Source: Crotalaria pallida
Lineage: Eukaryota > Streptophyta > Magnoliopsida > Fabales > Fabaceae
DNA length: 64,000 bases
Assembly (NCBI GenBank): GCA_037953625.1
Contig: CM075651.1
Coordinates: forward strand, 156,683,501-156,747,500
Direction: 5' to 3'
The position numbers and the translations under genes were made by a program. The notes beneath the pieces were generated by a model. The model worked only from the letters and a program-made list of their open reading frames with translations. It did no database searches and was not told where the DNA came from. Shown here piece by piece: positions 1 to 9,981 of this stretch (position 1 is its first letter; the number at the start of each line of letters is the position of its first letter).

Positions 1-3000
1 GGTATAGCATCGAGCCAATTCAGATACTGTCATTGTAGTTTCCTGGGATTGTAGACATTTTGCTGACATTAGCACCCAGCAATATTGACAATAGTTATAT
101 GATAGTCATAAAAATCAACTTCACCACTCCGTCGCAATAATTAGCCTTAGTTTGCCAATCATGTTCCGCGGATTCTCTGACACAATGCAAATCCCATTCG
201 TAACTATGAAAATTTCAGCATGCTGCCATAAAAATATGAATTCAAACTCCCAAGTTACTATATTCAGTTCCACTCCATTAATGATTATTTGATACATCAA
301 AAACCAATCCCAATCATCCAAAAAAGGTTAAGTTGCTTTATCTGAAAGATTAATACAAGTTGTACTGCACAGTGCAGAGCACACACTGCAGAGCACACTT
401 GACAAGTCTATCCTCCATAAGTGTCTCAGATTTCTAAAGTATACACCCCTCTCCAAGATCAACATATTTATATTGCTGCTCTATCCAAAATATAACAAAT
501 TATATAATCTTTTCAAACATTATCTGTGACCTTCTCCAGCAACAAATCTGTCTGACATATCACATGACAAGCCAAAATACCTTTTTGATGCCTAAGGTCT
601 GCAAGTGCAGTTCATGCATGCCGACTGCCCAATCAATCGGAGAGACTCTTCAGCTGTAATCAATATCCTAATGTTTCTCCACCATAACATTCAGATCATA
701 GGCAGCAAACAAAAATTGTCCTTACGCACATGATGCATTTCTAGATATAAACACATAAACTGCATGAAAATATGAAAAATCCTTGGAATACAGCCAGTTT
801 GGTATTGCCTTCCTATGCGTTTCAGGTTTTAGCACCAAGAAAAAGTAACGATTTACAACAATTTTTGTATTAATATTGTAAAACTAGGCTTTTCTGTTTT
901 GCAAAACAATAATTTCAAAAGCTTGACTTGGCACAAAATGAAGATTTGAGTAATTCAAAAGATTCCGCAAGTCAAAAGAAGGCAAGTTTTGAAACTTAAA
1001 AGCTACCCCGTACAGAAAGAAAAAGAAAAATCATACCCATGGAGAAATCCAAACATGGTAACACCACGGCACACATCAGATCTTCTCTGACACTCACTCC
1101 AACGTAATTAAACATAGATATACTGAAAGCAACCCACCAACCGAGTGTGGCAACTTCTTGTGTTAGAAACGAATGGAAGAATCTAAGCTTCATCAGTGAA
1201 TGCAGATTACAAAAAATTATTAACAGATTATAGCACTTACTTATAGCAGATTACAAAACTAATGACAAGAAAACAAGAAACTACAAATAGAAAATAGGAA
1301 AACAAGCCATTGTAGACCTATAGAAATTGAGGGCTCTCATTTAGAATGGAGAAAAAAAGGGGACAAAAGTTTTGATGGATATCGATCCATTTAAACAAAT
1401 GAGTCCTACATCGAGAAATGAGAGAATGTTGATTTTATTCACTGTCCAAGCCTCATGAACAAGATCTTTGAACACCAAAGCAAAATATATGATACGATTC
1501 GGATATGAGCACATGGATTTTCTTAAATTCAAAATAAGATACAATTTAGATATATTGATACAAACTTATAAAAAATAGGTATATTTATATAAATGCAAAA
1601 TATTTGGAGAGGCGTTGATTTTTTTTGTTAATGCATAACCATATGCCAGTGATCACAACATCAAAAGCAAAATTTATGCCCATATCATAATATATCCCCA
1701 TGTTAGAATGTCAACAAAAGCATCTTTAGGTTCATTAAAGCCATGAAAACGGGTTAGCTTTAAAAAGGGTACTGTAAGCAGGAAACATTTTTAAGAGATA
1801 TGTATGTGAAAATTTGTTTGATATCAGATAAAAAAAGTATGGGTAACTTTTCTTGAAAAATAATAAAATTATGTGATACTTCTTGCAAGCATATCGATAT
1901 GGTATTGGTGTCATATATGGGTATGATACCTATACTTACTGATTTTTGGAGTACGCGAGCTTCATTGAACATGAAAATTGTGTTTAAGGAAAAAGGGAGG
2001 GCAAAGGGTTGTACGAAAGGCAAAGCCTAGTGAAACCAAAAACCTTGTTTAAACCTTGTTTAGTATGCTCCTCCAATGCTCTAGTCAGTAGTCACTATCA
2101 ATCCCTCAAATCCGAAATATAATCCAGTGAAATAAGGTTTGCTAAAAGGATCAACAAGGAAATGACATTAATGGTACACATGCACTAAAATGTAGATAAT
2201 CTCTATCATAATCATAAAGTATAGGCATAACAGAATTATCATTGCCACCAAATCACCATGATAAAGTCCCATTTTAGAAATAAGAAAAAAATACTTTAAA
2301 AAATGATAATCCTCACAAAGCACTGCTGAAGGACAGACAAAAGCAAAATAGATTGACACTTTATCATGCTTTACGAAGCAAAATAGCATTGACATAACAG
2401 AAACGGAAGTTCGATAAAAGGTTCACAACACACTTAAAAGTTATTGTAACAAAGTTTTTGCTGCCCCAAAATTCGACCATTCCTCAAATTCCGAAAAGGA
2501 ACAAGAGGTACTACATAATTTTAAAAACATGTCAAGGGGAAATTCTACTAAAATAGAAAGAAAATACAGGTTTCAGAATCTGGTTCTTTAATAATTAAAT
2601 AGTAAAGATTCATTACAAATTTAAAAGATGCTTTTGAATAGTGCCTGGTACTTCAGAAGAATCAGCGCAGTCCAAAACTAAATGATTGATGCATCTATGT
2701 AGGTATCTGCACAATGAATACATACATCATAAAAAGACTAATTTCAAAAAACAATTATCTCTGGTAGAAACGCAGACAGAAATCTGATATGTTAAAAGCC
2801 TTACCTCCTGTACTGCAAAATAGATTTTCACGAGTTATAATAGTTTCAACTTTCAAACTACAATCAAACATGGTAATTGTTTGCTTGATAAAAAAAAAAG
2901 AAGAATGAAAAAATAAAAGAACAGTGGTAAAAGAGTTAAATGAAATATTTATAATGTTCTAACATAGATGCAAGATGAGAATAGAGATTGGAAAAGAGTA

Positions 3001-3562
3001 TGAATAATTAATTAATTAATTAATTATAAATTTAAAGTTTCTTCCTTAATCCCAATATAAAAGTAGTTATTCGATTTCAACTATCTTTTTTTTACCATTA
3101 AACAATGAGGGATGATGAATTAGCACGGAATCCTAATATAACAAAGCAACAAAGAATGAGCAAATCACAGTAACACTAGCCTAATCAGCCAAGAAAAGCA
3201 AAACACACATGAAATGACCTATCAAACTATGTGTACGAACAAGGGAGATAAAAGCATGCCTACCGAAGTCACATCTATAAAGCATAATGCAAGTAAACAC
3301 ACTTGGTTTCTGCACTTTATCATGGATTGTCAGACCTAATGGTTTAGGATTTCTAATACTAATTCAAAATTATATCAATACACCAAATTATGCATCTCCT
3401 TATTTTCCAACATCCAGAGCAGCCTCATGTTATTCTGCCCAAACTATTTACAACAGATATTAGATCACCTTATATATCATAATGATCATATGAAAATAAA
3501 AATAATAATAGATATTGATTATGAAAATAATATATAAATAGATCACAACATAAGAGACTCAC
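1..3562 (-). other. 3' UTR introns/exons of the UBA2A-like gene, otherwise AT-rich sequence
   Basis: No coding region of its own is visible here. On the minus strand the UBA2A-like stop codon at 3565-3563 is followed at once by GTGAGT, so transcription must continue into this stretch and the 3' UTR is spliced. Plausible splice signals inside it are an acceptor TTTTGCAG at about 2816-2813 followed 8 nt later by a donor GTAAGG, and an acceptor TTGTGCAG ending at 2707 followed by an AT-rich exon-like stretch reading downward from 2706. Further donor-like sites (GTAAGT near 1240, GGTATGAT near 1040) are only suggestive. Spliced 3' UTRs are, from memory, a trait of Arabidopsis UBA2 genes. The polyadenylation site is not determined. 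Confidence 0.5.
2805..2812 (-). other. candidate 8-nt 3' UTR microexon
   Basis: On the minus strand TTTTGCAG is followed by TACAGGAG and then GTAAGG. Read literally this is an 8-nt exon with good splice sites on both sides. It could also be the end of an exon using the second AG (TACAG) as acceptor, or simply unused sites. It lies in the presumed 3' UTR of the UBA2A-like gene. Confidence 0.25.
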
Positions 3563-5068
3563 CTAATGACCCATGTAAGGAGCGCCAGAACCAGGGTGAG
3601 GCCTAACACCACTGCTCTGCCCCATTTGAGGGTTCTGGTAACCCTGCTGCATCCCTGGCTGGTTCCCATAGTTCATCGGAGCCTGATTACCATACCCAGA
3701 CGGTGGAACAGACTGATTCACAGGTGCACCACCAAGACCTCCAAGCAAGTTCCCAAGCCCCAACCCAGCTCCTTGGGTAGTAGTAAGCAGAGCCGATATC
3801 GCCTGTCCAAGCACTGGATTCAACCCCTGAGCTGCCGGCAGTCCCGGATTGTAACCTCCCACAGCAGGACCTGATGGAGCCATCAAGTGCCCACCCCCAC
3901 CACCACCATGCGCAGGCCCACCACCGGAAGAATACTTGTTCTTCTTTTGATGGTAGTGAGGCTGGTGGTGATGGTGGGAATGATGCTGATGCTGGTGATG
4001 CTGTTGCTGATGATATCCTTGTTTCCCCTTAGGTCCATCAACAGCTTTCTGGCAATACAAAACATGCCCCTCGAACTGCTTGTGAGGATCTTCCAGCGCC
4101 TTCTTTGCACTGTCCACCGACTTAAATACGAAAAGTGCGAACCCTTTCGGCTTCCCAGTCTGCTTATCAAGGCCGAGAGGACCATCCTCCACCTCCCCAA
4201 ACTGCCTGAAGAACTCAAGCAGCTTCTGTGGATCAATATCAGCACTCACATTGCTCACGAAAATCTTCCTTTGAGTATACTCAGAAACCACCGGAGCCAC
4301 AGGAGGTGGCGCAGGGACAGGTCCAGCAGATGCCAGCTGGCACGAGGTGGTTCTGTTACCGATCTTCTTCTGCGGCTGCTTCAGCGCCCTGCGCGCCCCA
4401 ACGCGATGCTTGAAAAGTATAAAGGCATAGCCTTTCGATTTCCCAGAGAGCTTATCAGTAACAGCTTTGCAATCCTCGATCTCCCCGTACTTGGAGAAGA
4501 CGGAGGTCAGGGTTTCGGCGGTGGCATCCCAGCCGAGGCCGTGGACAAAGATTTTACGGTGTGCGGGGTCCACATCTGCCAGCTGGCGTACGTTCTCAAC
4601 GAAATCAGGGTACTTCTCAACAGCCTGCTTAACAAGCGCGTGGAGCTGCTCCTTGGTGAAAGGTTCTAGAAGCTTCTCGACAGGCTCATCTTCCAAATCG
4701 AGATCTTCTTCCTCTTCGCCTTCGCCGTTGACTTCGCCCTTAACTGAATTGGATGATGTAGCAGCAACGGAAGCACCGTTCGATGGTTCAGCACCCTGCC
4801 CCTGATTCTGCTCCTCTAGGGTTTCATCACCTTCCTGAGCTCCTTCGTCTTCTTCGCTATCTTCCTCTGCTTCATCGTCCTCGGCGAATTCCTCCTTAAC
4901 GTCGTGGTCGATGGCCATGCTCTGATGGTCTTCCTCTAGGGTTTGATGCACCTGTTGGGAACCTAGGGTTTCGGGTTCTTGATTAACCTCTTCTTGCTGG
5001 GGTTCAGGGTCGGGTTGTTGTTTGGCGGGTTCGGGGTCGGAGGATCGGAGCTTTCGCTTCTTGGCCAT
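3563..5068 (-). CDS. UBA2A: UBP1-associated protein 2A-like RNA-binding protein (two RRMs)
   Basis: A single uninterrupted coding exon of 501 residues. The N-terminal 130 residues are acidic (Glu/Asp-rich, with a KKRK basic start). RRM1 runs from about 171 to 245, with RNP2 KIFVHGL and RNP1 KGYAFILF. RRM2 runs from about 268 to 343, with RNP2 KIFVSNV and RNP1 KGFALFVF. The tail holds a His/Gln-rich tract (about 352-374), a Gly-rich tract and a Gly/Pro/Gln-rich end closing in YMGH, as in Arabidopsis UBA2a. In that family the proteins are nuclear, bind U-rich 3' UTRs, associate with UBP1 and stabilise mRNA; they are linked to ABA and wound responses. The stop codon touches a splice donor, so the 3' UTR is spliced and may be alternatively spliced. 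The 5' leader has a GA/CT-repeat at about 5073-5087. Confidence 0.93.
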   Translation of the reverse strand: MAKKRKLRSSDPEPAKQQPDPEPQQEEVNQEPETLGSQQVHQTLEEDHQSMAIDHDVKEEFAEDDEAEEDSEEDEGAQEGDETLEEQNQGQGAEPSNGASVAATSSNSVKGEVNGEGEEEEDLDLEDEPVEKLLEPFTKEQLHALVKQAVEKYPDFVENVRQLADVDPAHRKIFVHGLGWDATAETLTSVFSKYGEIEDCKAVTDKLSGKSKGYAFILFKHRVGARRALKQPQKKIGNRTTSCQLASAGPVPAPPPVAPVVSEYTQRKIFVSNVSADIDPQKLLEFFRQFGEVEDGPLGLDKQTGKPKGFALFVFKSVDSAKKALEDPHKQFEGHVLYCQKAVDGPKGKQGYHQQQHHQHQHHSHHHHQPHYHQKKNKYSSGGGPAHGGGGGGHLMAPSGPAVGGYNPGLPAAQGLNPVLGQAISALLTTTQGAGLGLGNLLGGLGGAPVNQSVPPSGYGNQAPMNYGNQPGMQQGYQNPQMGQSSGVRPHPGSGAPYMGH

Positions 5069-5139
5069 GGCGGTGAGAAGAGAGAGAGAGAGAGAGGGAT
5101 TTGGGAGCTAGGGTTTGCGGGAAGAGAGAGGAAATTTGA

Positions 5140-5300
5140 GGTTTGTTTGAAGAAAATGTGATTGAGAACCGACTTTGATGTTGAGGGAGAGCTATTTTAC
5201 TGCCACATTCTTATTATTGGGCCAGGCCCAACCCATTTCCAAATTAGTCTTGTTTGTGTTTCATGCACAATTTTTTCATGGTTTCTTAGACCTCGTTTGT
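5140..5300 (-). promoter_or_regulatory. 5' leader and proximal promoter of the UBA2A-like gene
   Basis: Immediately upstream of the minus-strand ATG lies a pyrimidine-rich leader on the gene strand. Upstream of that is a segment containing GGGCCAGGCCCAACCC (about 5219-5234), a GGCCCA-type motif common in plant promoters of RNA-metabolism and housekeeping genes. The segment is partly repeated at 6300-6490. No TATA box is obvious. Confidence 0.4.
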
Positions 5301-5454
5301 TGGTCATTATAGGATAAGAATATGATGGATAGAGATTATGATAAAATCAAAAATAAGGTATGAGTATAACTCTTATCTCATTTAGTATTTGGTGCAAATT
5401 GGATAATAATAATAAGGTGGTGATGGTAATGGAAGTGTGATGATTATTGTGGTA

Positions 5455-5994
5455 CATAGTTGTCAAATTCGTGAGTTAACTCGTAAGATTGTACGAGTTT
5501 ACGAGTTTGGACCATAGAATATAGTTAAATCGGTTAAAAACTCGAATTTGAGTAAACTCAGATAAACTCATATAGAATCACGAGTTAACTCGTATAAACT
5601 CGTGAGTTATCCGATTTGGCCCAAAAATAGAAATAACTCGCTCAATTGGCTTAGAAATAGAAATTCAACTCCATTACGATGTCGTTTTGGCTCAATTTCT
5701 CAAAACTTATTCGCGCCTTAATCAAATCCCTTGTCTTTCTCAATCGTCTATTTCTCTATGCTAGGTCTCTTTTCATTTCTCTAGTCTTAATCATCTCTTC
5801 ATTTGAAAAGATTCAAGTTTCAACAACCGATTACGCTCAATTGTCGGTTACTCGCTATTAACCTTCATAAGGAGCGTTTTTATGATGTTATGGATGTTGT
5901 GTACATATTAGTTTTAAAATACTCGTACGAGTTTATGAGTCGAGTTTACTTTGACTCTACGAGTTTAGGTAAACTCGCAAGTTTGACACCCTTA
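5455..5994. mobile_element. hAT-like non-autonomous element, 540 bp
   Basis: The termini are imperfect inverted repeats. The left end reads CATAGTTGTCAAATTCG and the right end, reverse complemented, reads TAAGGGTGTCAAACTTGCG; inside both are many CGAGTTTACGAGTT-type repeats. Flanking 8-mers TTGTGGTA (5447-5454) and TTGTGGCG (5995-6002) agree in six of eight bases, consistent with a decayed hAT target duplication. No transposase is encoded; the AT-rich core has only short random frames. Confidence 0.6.
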
Positions 5995-6215
5995 TTGTGG
6001 CGCATTATAGGGGAATTTGCACTATCATATAATGTTCATTCCTAACTCAACTTCTTTAATATGGTAGAAAATACATTAGGCAAAACATGATAGGATGTTA
6101 TCGTATCTTATTGACTCACCAAACTTATGATAGTAACATGATATGACAAACTATAGTATCTTGTCTTTTTTATCATGTTCACAAGCAAACCTTTAAATGA
6201 CTATTATTTTGTCAT

Positions 6216-6600
6216 TCTAATAGTTGGCATTGTCATCCCAAATTTTGCAAATATTCAAAAATTAGACAAAGATTTTTTTGTCTTTTCACATACTTTTTTT
6301 CGTAGGGTTTGAAGAAACCCTGACTAAGATCTGACTTTGATGTTGAGTAAGAGTTATTCTACTGCCTCATTTTGGTTATTTTAGGTTTGGCCCAGTCCAT
6401 ATGCATTTTTTTTAAACAAAAAATTATTTATTTATTTTTTTTTATTTTTTTTTTGCGTTTCATGCCTAACTTTTTCGTTTTTTCTTGAATGGCTTAATTA
6501 TTGTGATTTTAAAGATTGGCATTGTCATCACAAATTTTACAAATATTCAAAAATTAAATAAATATATTTTTGTCTTTTCACATATTTTTTGGCTGGCTTT
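6216..6600. repeat. diverged tandem duplication, about 292-bp period, including a copy of UBA2A upstream sequence
   Basis: The string TTGGCATTGTCATC begins at 6224 and again at 6516, each followed by matching AAATATTCAAAAATTA and TTTTGTCTTTTCACATA blocks. Between the copies, 6300-6490 resembles 5140-5290 upstream of UBA2A (shared GACTTTGATGTTGAG, GTTATTCTACTGCC-like, GGCCCA-like and GTTTCATGC blocks, about 1162 bp apart). It looks like duplicated promoter-side DNA later split by insertions. Confidence 0.55.
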
Positions 6601-6689
6601 ATTAAGTGTTAGGGTGACGAAATGATTTGTATCTTTAAAAAATTAAACAAGCTTCATGCGTTTATACCTAGTTTAAGATTTCTAGTCAC

Positions 6690-6850
6690 TAAAAACTGTG
6701 GAGGGGAACTTCACAGTCCCGGCACCTGGAGCAATATGGGTGGGGTGCCTCCCCAAGGAATGTTCTTCACAAGGATTCGAGCCTCTGACTTTATGGTCTT
6801 ATGGATTCTCAATATCCTTATGGTCCTAGCATGCTTCCACTAGGTCAAAC
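6690..6850 (-). repeat. SINE-like repeat with pol III boxes
   Basis: On the minus strand a box A-like TGACCTAGTGG (6848-6838) lies about 55 nt before a box B-like GGCTCGAATCC (6783-6773), followed by a GC-richer body than its AT-rich surroundings. This is the head organisation of tRNA-derived plant SINEs. The element edges, a tail and a target duplication were not resolved. Confidence 0.45.
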
Positions 6851-7224
6851 TCATTTGGGTTATACCTAGTTTAAGATTTCATTCTTCAAAATCATAATAC
6901 AAATTTTGGTGGAGGATAAGAGGCTTAAGAAAATTCATAATACACATTTCATTCCCAATTATAAAATATTATCGACGAATTAAAAAACTAGAACCTCTTT
7001 GCTCATGATATTATGGACATTATCAATTATCAATTATCAATAACATGCTTGCTCCATGATCTAGTGAAAAAAGTGCAGGATGTTAATCATCTAGTGCCAA
7101 ATCACCATAGAGTAGGCTATGGAGCAACCTGCTACACTTCTATTGGCTGGATGAACAACATCGTGAACTTCAAAAGAGCATTACTTCCTGCGGTTCAAAT
7201 TATAAGCAATTCTAACCACTTTTA

Positions 7225-7465
7225 CGCTTATTAAGAAGGTTAGTTGATTGTATTTAATTTTCTCAAATTTATAAAAAATATAGGTATTTTTAGAAAGTAG
7301 TATTGGGAATGAAACAAAAATTAATTAAGATTACAATTTTCTAGAGATGTTTTAGGAAAGTGGCATTGAGAATGAAACAAAAATTAATAAAGTTAGTTAG
7401 TTTTGCTTATATTTTAAACCAAGAGTAGTATGTTTTTTGTTGCTTATAATTCGAGCCGGAGGGAG
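7225..7465. mobile_element. Stowaway-like MITE, degenerate
   Basis: The right end reads CGGAGGGAG next to TA, the standard terminal motif of this window's Stowaway-like elements. The body carries the TTTAATTTTCTCAA and AATGAAACAAAAATTAA blocks also seen in the element at about 25972-26228. The left end is worn and its boundary is approximate. Confidence 0.45.
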
Positions 7466-7794
7466 TATTTAATGAGCTAAAACCATTACATGGCATTTAT
7501 TGTAATAAACTTTATGTAACCTTATATAGTATTAAACTTGAGAAATCATTTTTAAACTCAACAATTTAAAGACATTTTTTTCTCTTCATTAAATTAATCA
7601 CATGAAGTATTATTTGCTTTTTTTAATTGTTGAATTAAAAATTTCCCAAAAAAAAATTATTTCAATTATTTTCTATCTCTTCCTCTTCTTCAAATTCTAA
7701 TATTTTGTTTTACATATTGAATAAATTTAGAAATTAGTGATCATCTTTTATTTGAAAGTTCAATTTTTTTCACAAGTTTTAATATTTTAACCTA

Positions 7795-8189
7795 GAGTTA
7801 GGATTCGTTGACACAGAGTGTAAAACTTTGTCATTTACACATTCACATAGCTTTTTATATAATATGAAATTTGTCAATAAAACCATTGAATTATATGTTA
7901 TTATCAAGTAAACCAAGTCTACGAAATTTCAAAGAATATAAAAATTATTTGATACTTCATCCGACTATTTTATTTTAACGGATAATACGTTATTTAAAAT
8001 ATAAGTAAATATGCATTATTAAAGTACATACCTATGAATCTCCGAATGATTTGAAATTTAGTATGTATGATCGTCATGATAATAACATATAATTCAACGG
8101 TTGGATTAACAAATTTCATTAATATATAAAAAGTTATGTGAAGGTGTAACTGACCAAATTTTACACCTGATGTCAACGGATCCTAACTC
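7795..8189. mobile_element. Mutator-like MITE, 395 bp, perfect 9-bp target duplication
   Basis: The terminal inverted repeats begin GAGTTAGGATTCGTTGACA on the left and GAGTTAGGATCCGTTGACA on the right (reverse complement), and the pairing extends through GTGTAAAA and the AATTTGT/AAATTTC blocks. The flanks are an exact 9-bp duplication, TTTAACCTA, at 7786-7794 and 8190-8198. A 9-bp duplication points to the Mutator superfamily. There is no coding content. Confidence 0.8.
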
Positions 8190-8534
8190 TTTAACCTATT
8201 TAACGTTAAAAGCTAAAAATGTTAAATTCACTTAATCCACTCATCTTTTATGAATTACAAATTGTTTTACTATATATTGACTTAAGGATGACGGATAAAA
8301 AAAACTTAAAAATTAAAATCAATATTGAAAAATTACAAAATTAAATCTAGATTTATTTGACATACTAATATTTTTTAGTTAGATTTAACATTTTTAGTTG
8401 AGAAGGTTACCTCTAGAAAAGCTAAACCATATAGTAAGAGATATTCATTATGCTGGCATTGATAAATACATGGGAAATCAAAAAAGAGATAGATAACAAA
8501 ATCTTTACAAATTTGAAGCAAGATTAATTTAATT

Positions 8535-8747
8535 AAGGCTAAATTACTCATTTGGTCCATTACCTTATTTTTCAATTTCAAATTGGTCCCTTACCTTTTT
8601 TTTGGTTTCATATTGGTCCCTTATGTTTCTTTTCGCTAATTGACAGCGAAAAGAAACATAAGGGACCAATATGAAACCAAAAAAAAGGTAAGGGACCAAT
8701 TTGAAATTGAAAAATAAGGTAAGGGACCAAATGAATAATTTAGCCTT
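8535..8747. repeat. near-perfect foldback, 103-bp arms with a 7-nt loop
   Basis: Arms 8535-8637 and 8645-8747 are almost exact reverse complements around the loop AATTGAC. The arms contain the ATTTGGTCC and AATTGGTCCCTTACC phrases widespread in plant MITEs. Any transcript crossing it would form a long double-stranded hairpin. It has no ORF. Confidence 0.85.
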
Positions 8748-8749
8748 TA

Positions 8750-9380
8750 ATTAATTAAAGGATGATAAGAAATAAGAAATTAATAATAAGAGAGGCAAGC
8801 TAAATCACTGATCGAGGGTCGACTCAAGTAATGTGATCCTGCAACTTGAGAATTTGGAATTGAGACCTGAGACTAAGAAGTCTCAGATTCGATTCCTGAT
8901 TAATATGTCCCGTTGGAAGAGACATAAAAACGCGACCTCGTGCAAGTTTCCTGATATTAAAGGTGTTCTTAGGATACCTGAGATACTAACCAAAAATTAC
9001 ACGGCAAGAGCTAAGCCGGAGCCAACACCATCGCTGTCCACCAGAAAGCCCCAAAATTGAGTGTGTAACTCTTCCATTAATCCATTAACAAAAATAATAC
9101 CTCACAATCGGACACATCACCTTTCACCAAAAATCCAACCTTTTTTCTGTCCAAATTAATTCCCATATGATATGAAGAATCACTCACTCATCATATCACA
9201 CCATTAATTTAACGTAGCACTACTATTACATACAACAACTACCGATTCGTTCATTCATTCTCTATCTCACTTAATTTTCCCAAATCATTCATTTTTAGTG
9301 TGATCCACGACACCCCACATGATAAAAATTCATACTTGGATGTTTTTCATCATGTAACTTATCAGATCCTATTTCTTTTC
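8750..9380. other. spacer and promoter region upstream of the bZIP gene
   Basis: No gene is supported. A 75-codon open frame (8833-9060) has no recognisable domain and contains a GATTCGATTCC box B-like string, so part of it may be an old SINE. The stretch from about 9060 to 9380 is the likely bZIP promoter and leader. Confidence 0.4.
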
Positions 9381-9386
9381 CTTCAG

Positions 9387-9955
9387 GTAATCAACCCCTT
9401 CCTTCTTCTGTTTTCTTTTCTTTTTCTTTTTTTTTTTTTTTGAAAAATATAGATGGGTGAGTGTTATCTTATTTTGATCATATTCTGCCTGGATTTTCTG
9501 TTTGTTTATGTGATCTTTATCTTATATCAGTTTTGATTGATTGGGTCAATCTAAAAAAAAAGAACCTTGATGGGCAATTTTGTTGTCATTGTTTGAAAAC
9601 AAGTAGTTGGAAAAATGGATGATTTGAATACAAATGTTAATGTTTATACTGATATAACAATATGTTATTGATCATCTATCTTAATTAATTGTATGTCAAT
9701 AGTACTTTGTAAGCCTTGTGCACCTAGCTTGGACATACCAGTTTATGCAAGAAAGCCTCGTGTGCAGCACACGGGGCATGCCATTTCTTTTTCAAGAACC
9801 TGCAATTCTGAGTTTTAGATTTGTGGGAAAAAAAGCACAGGAATTCGTTTTTGATAAGAAGAACCTGGTCGATGATTTGGATTTTTTTGCAGTAAATTCT
9901 GGGTCTTCTAGCTCAATGATCGTTGATTTTGATTAAGCAATGCTTGTGATGACAG
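9387..9955 (+). other. probable 5' UTR intron of the bZIP gene
   Basis: CTTCAG/GTAATC at 9386/9387 is a good donor and GATGACAG at 9948-9955 a good acceptor, leaving a short leader before the ATG at 9982. This would be a leader intron of 569 bp, starting in a T-rich region. The 72-codon frame inside (9718-9936) shows no known domain. Confidence 0.5.
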
Positions 9956-9981
9956 GTTTTGGGTTGAAAGTGTGTCGTTGA

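Noticed and set aside
3566..4805. Plus-strand frames of 60-260 codons
   Set aside because: They are antisense shadows of the UBA2A-like coding sequence, whose GC-rich codons leave the other strand open.
8535..8747. A microRNA precursor
   Set aside because: The arms are near-perfect over 103 bp, as in MITEs; a miRNA precursor normally shows bulges and a defined duplex. It remains only a possible siRNA source.
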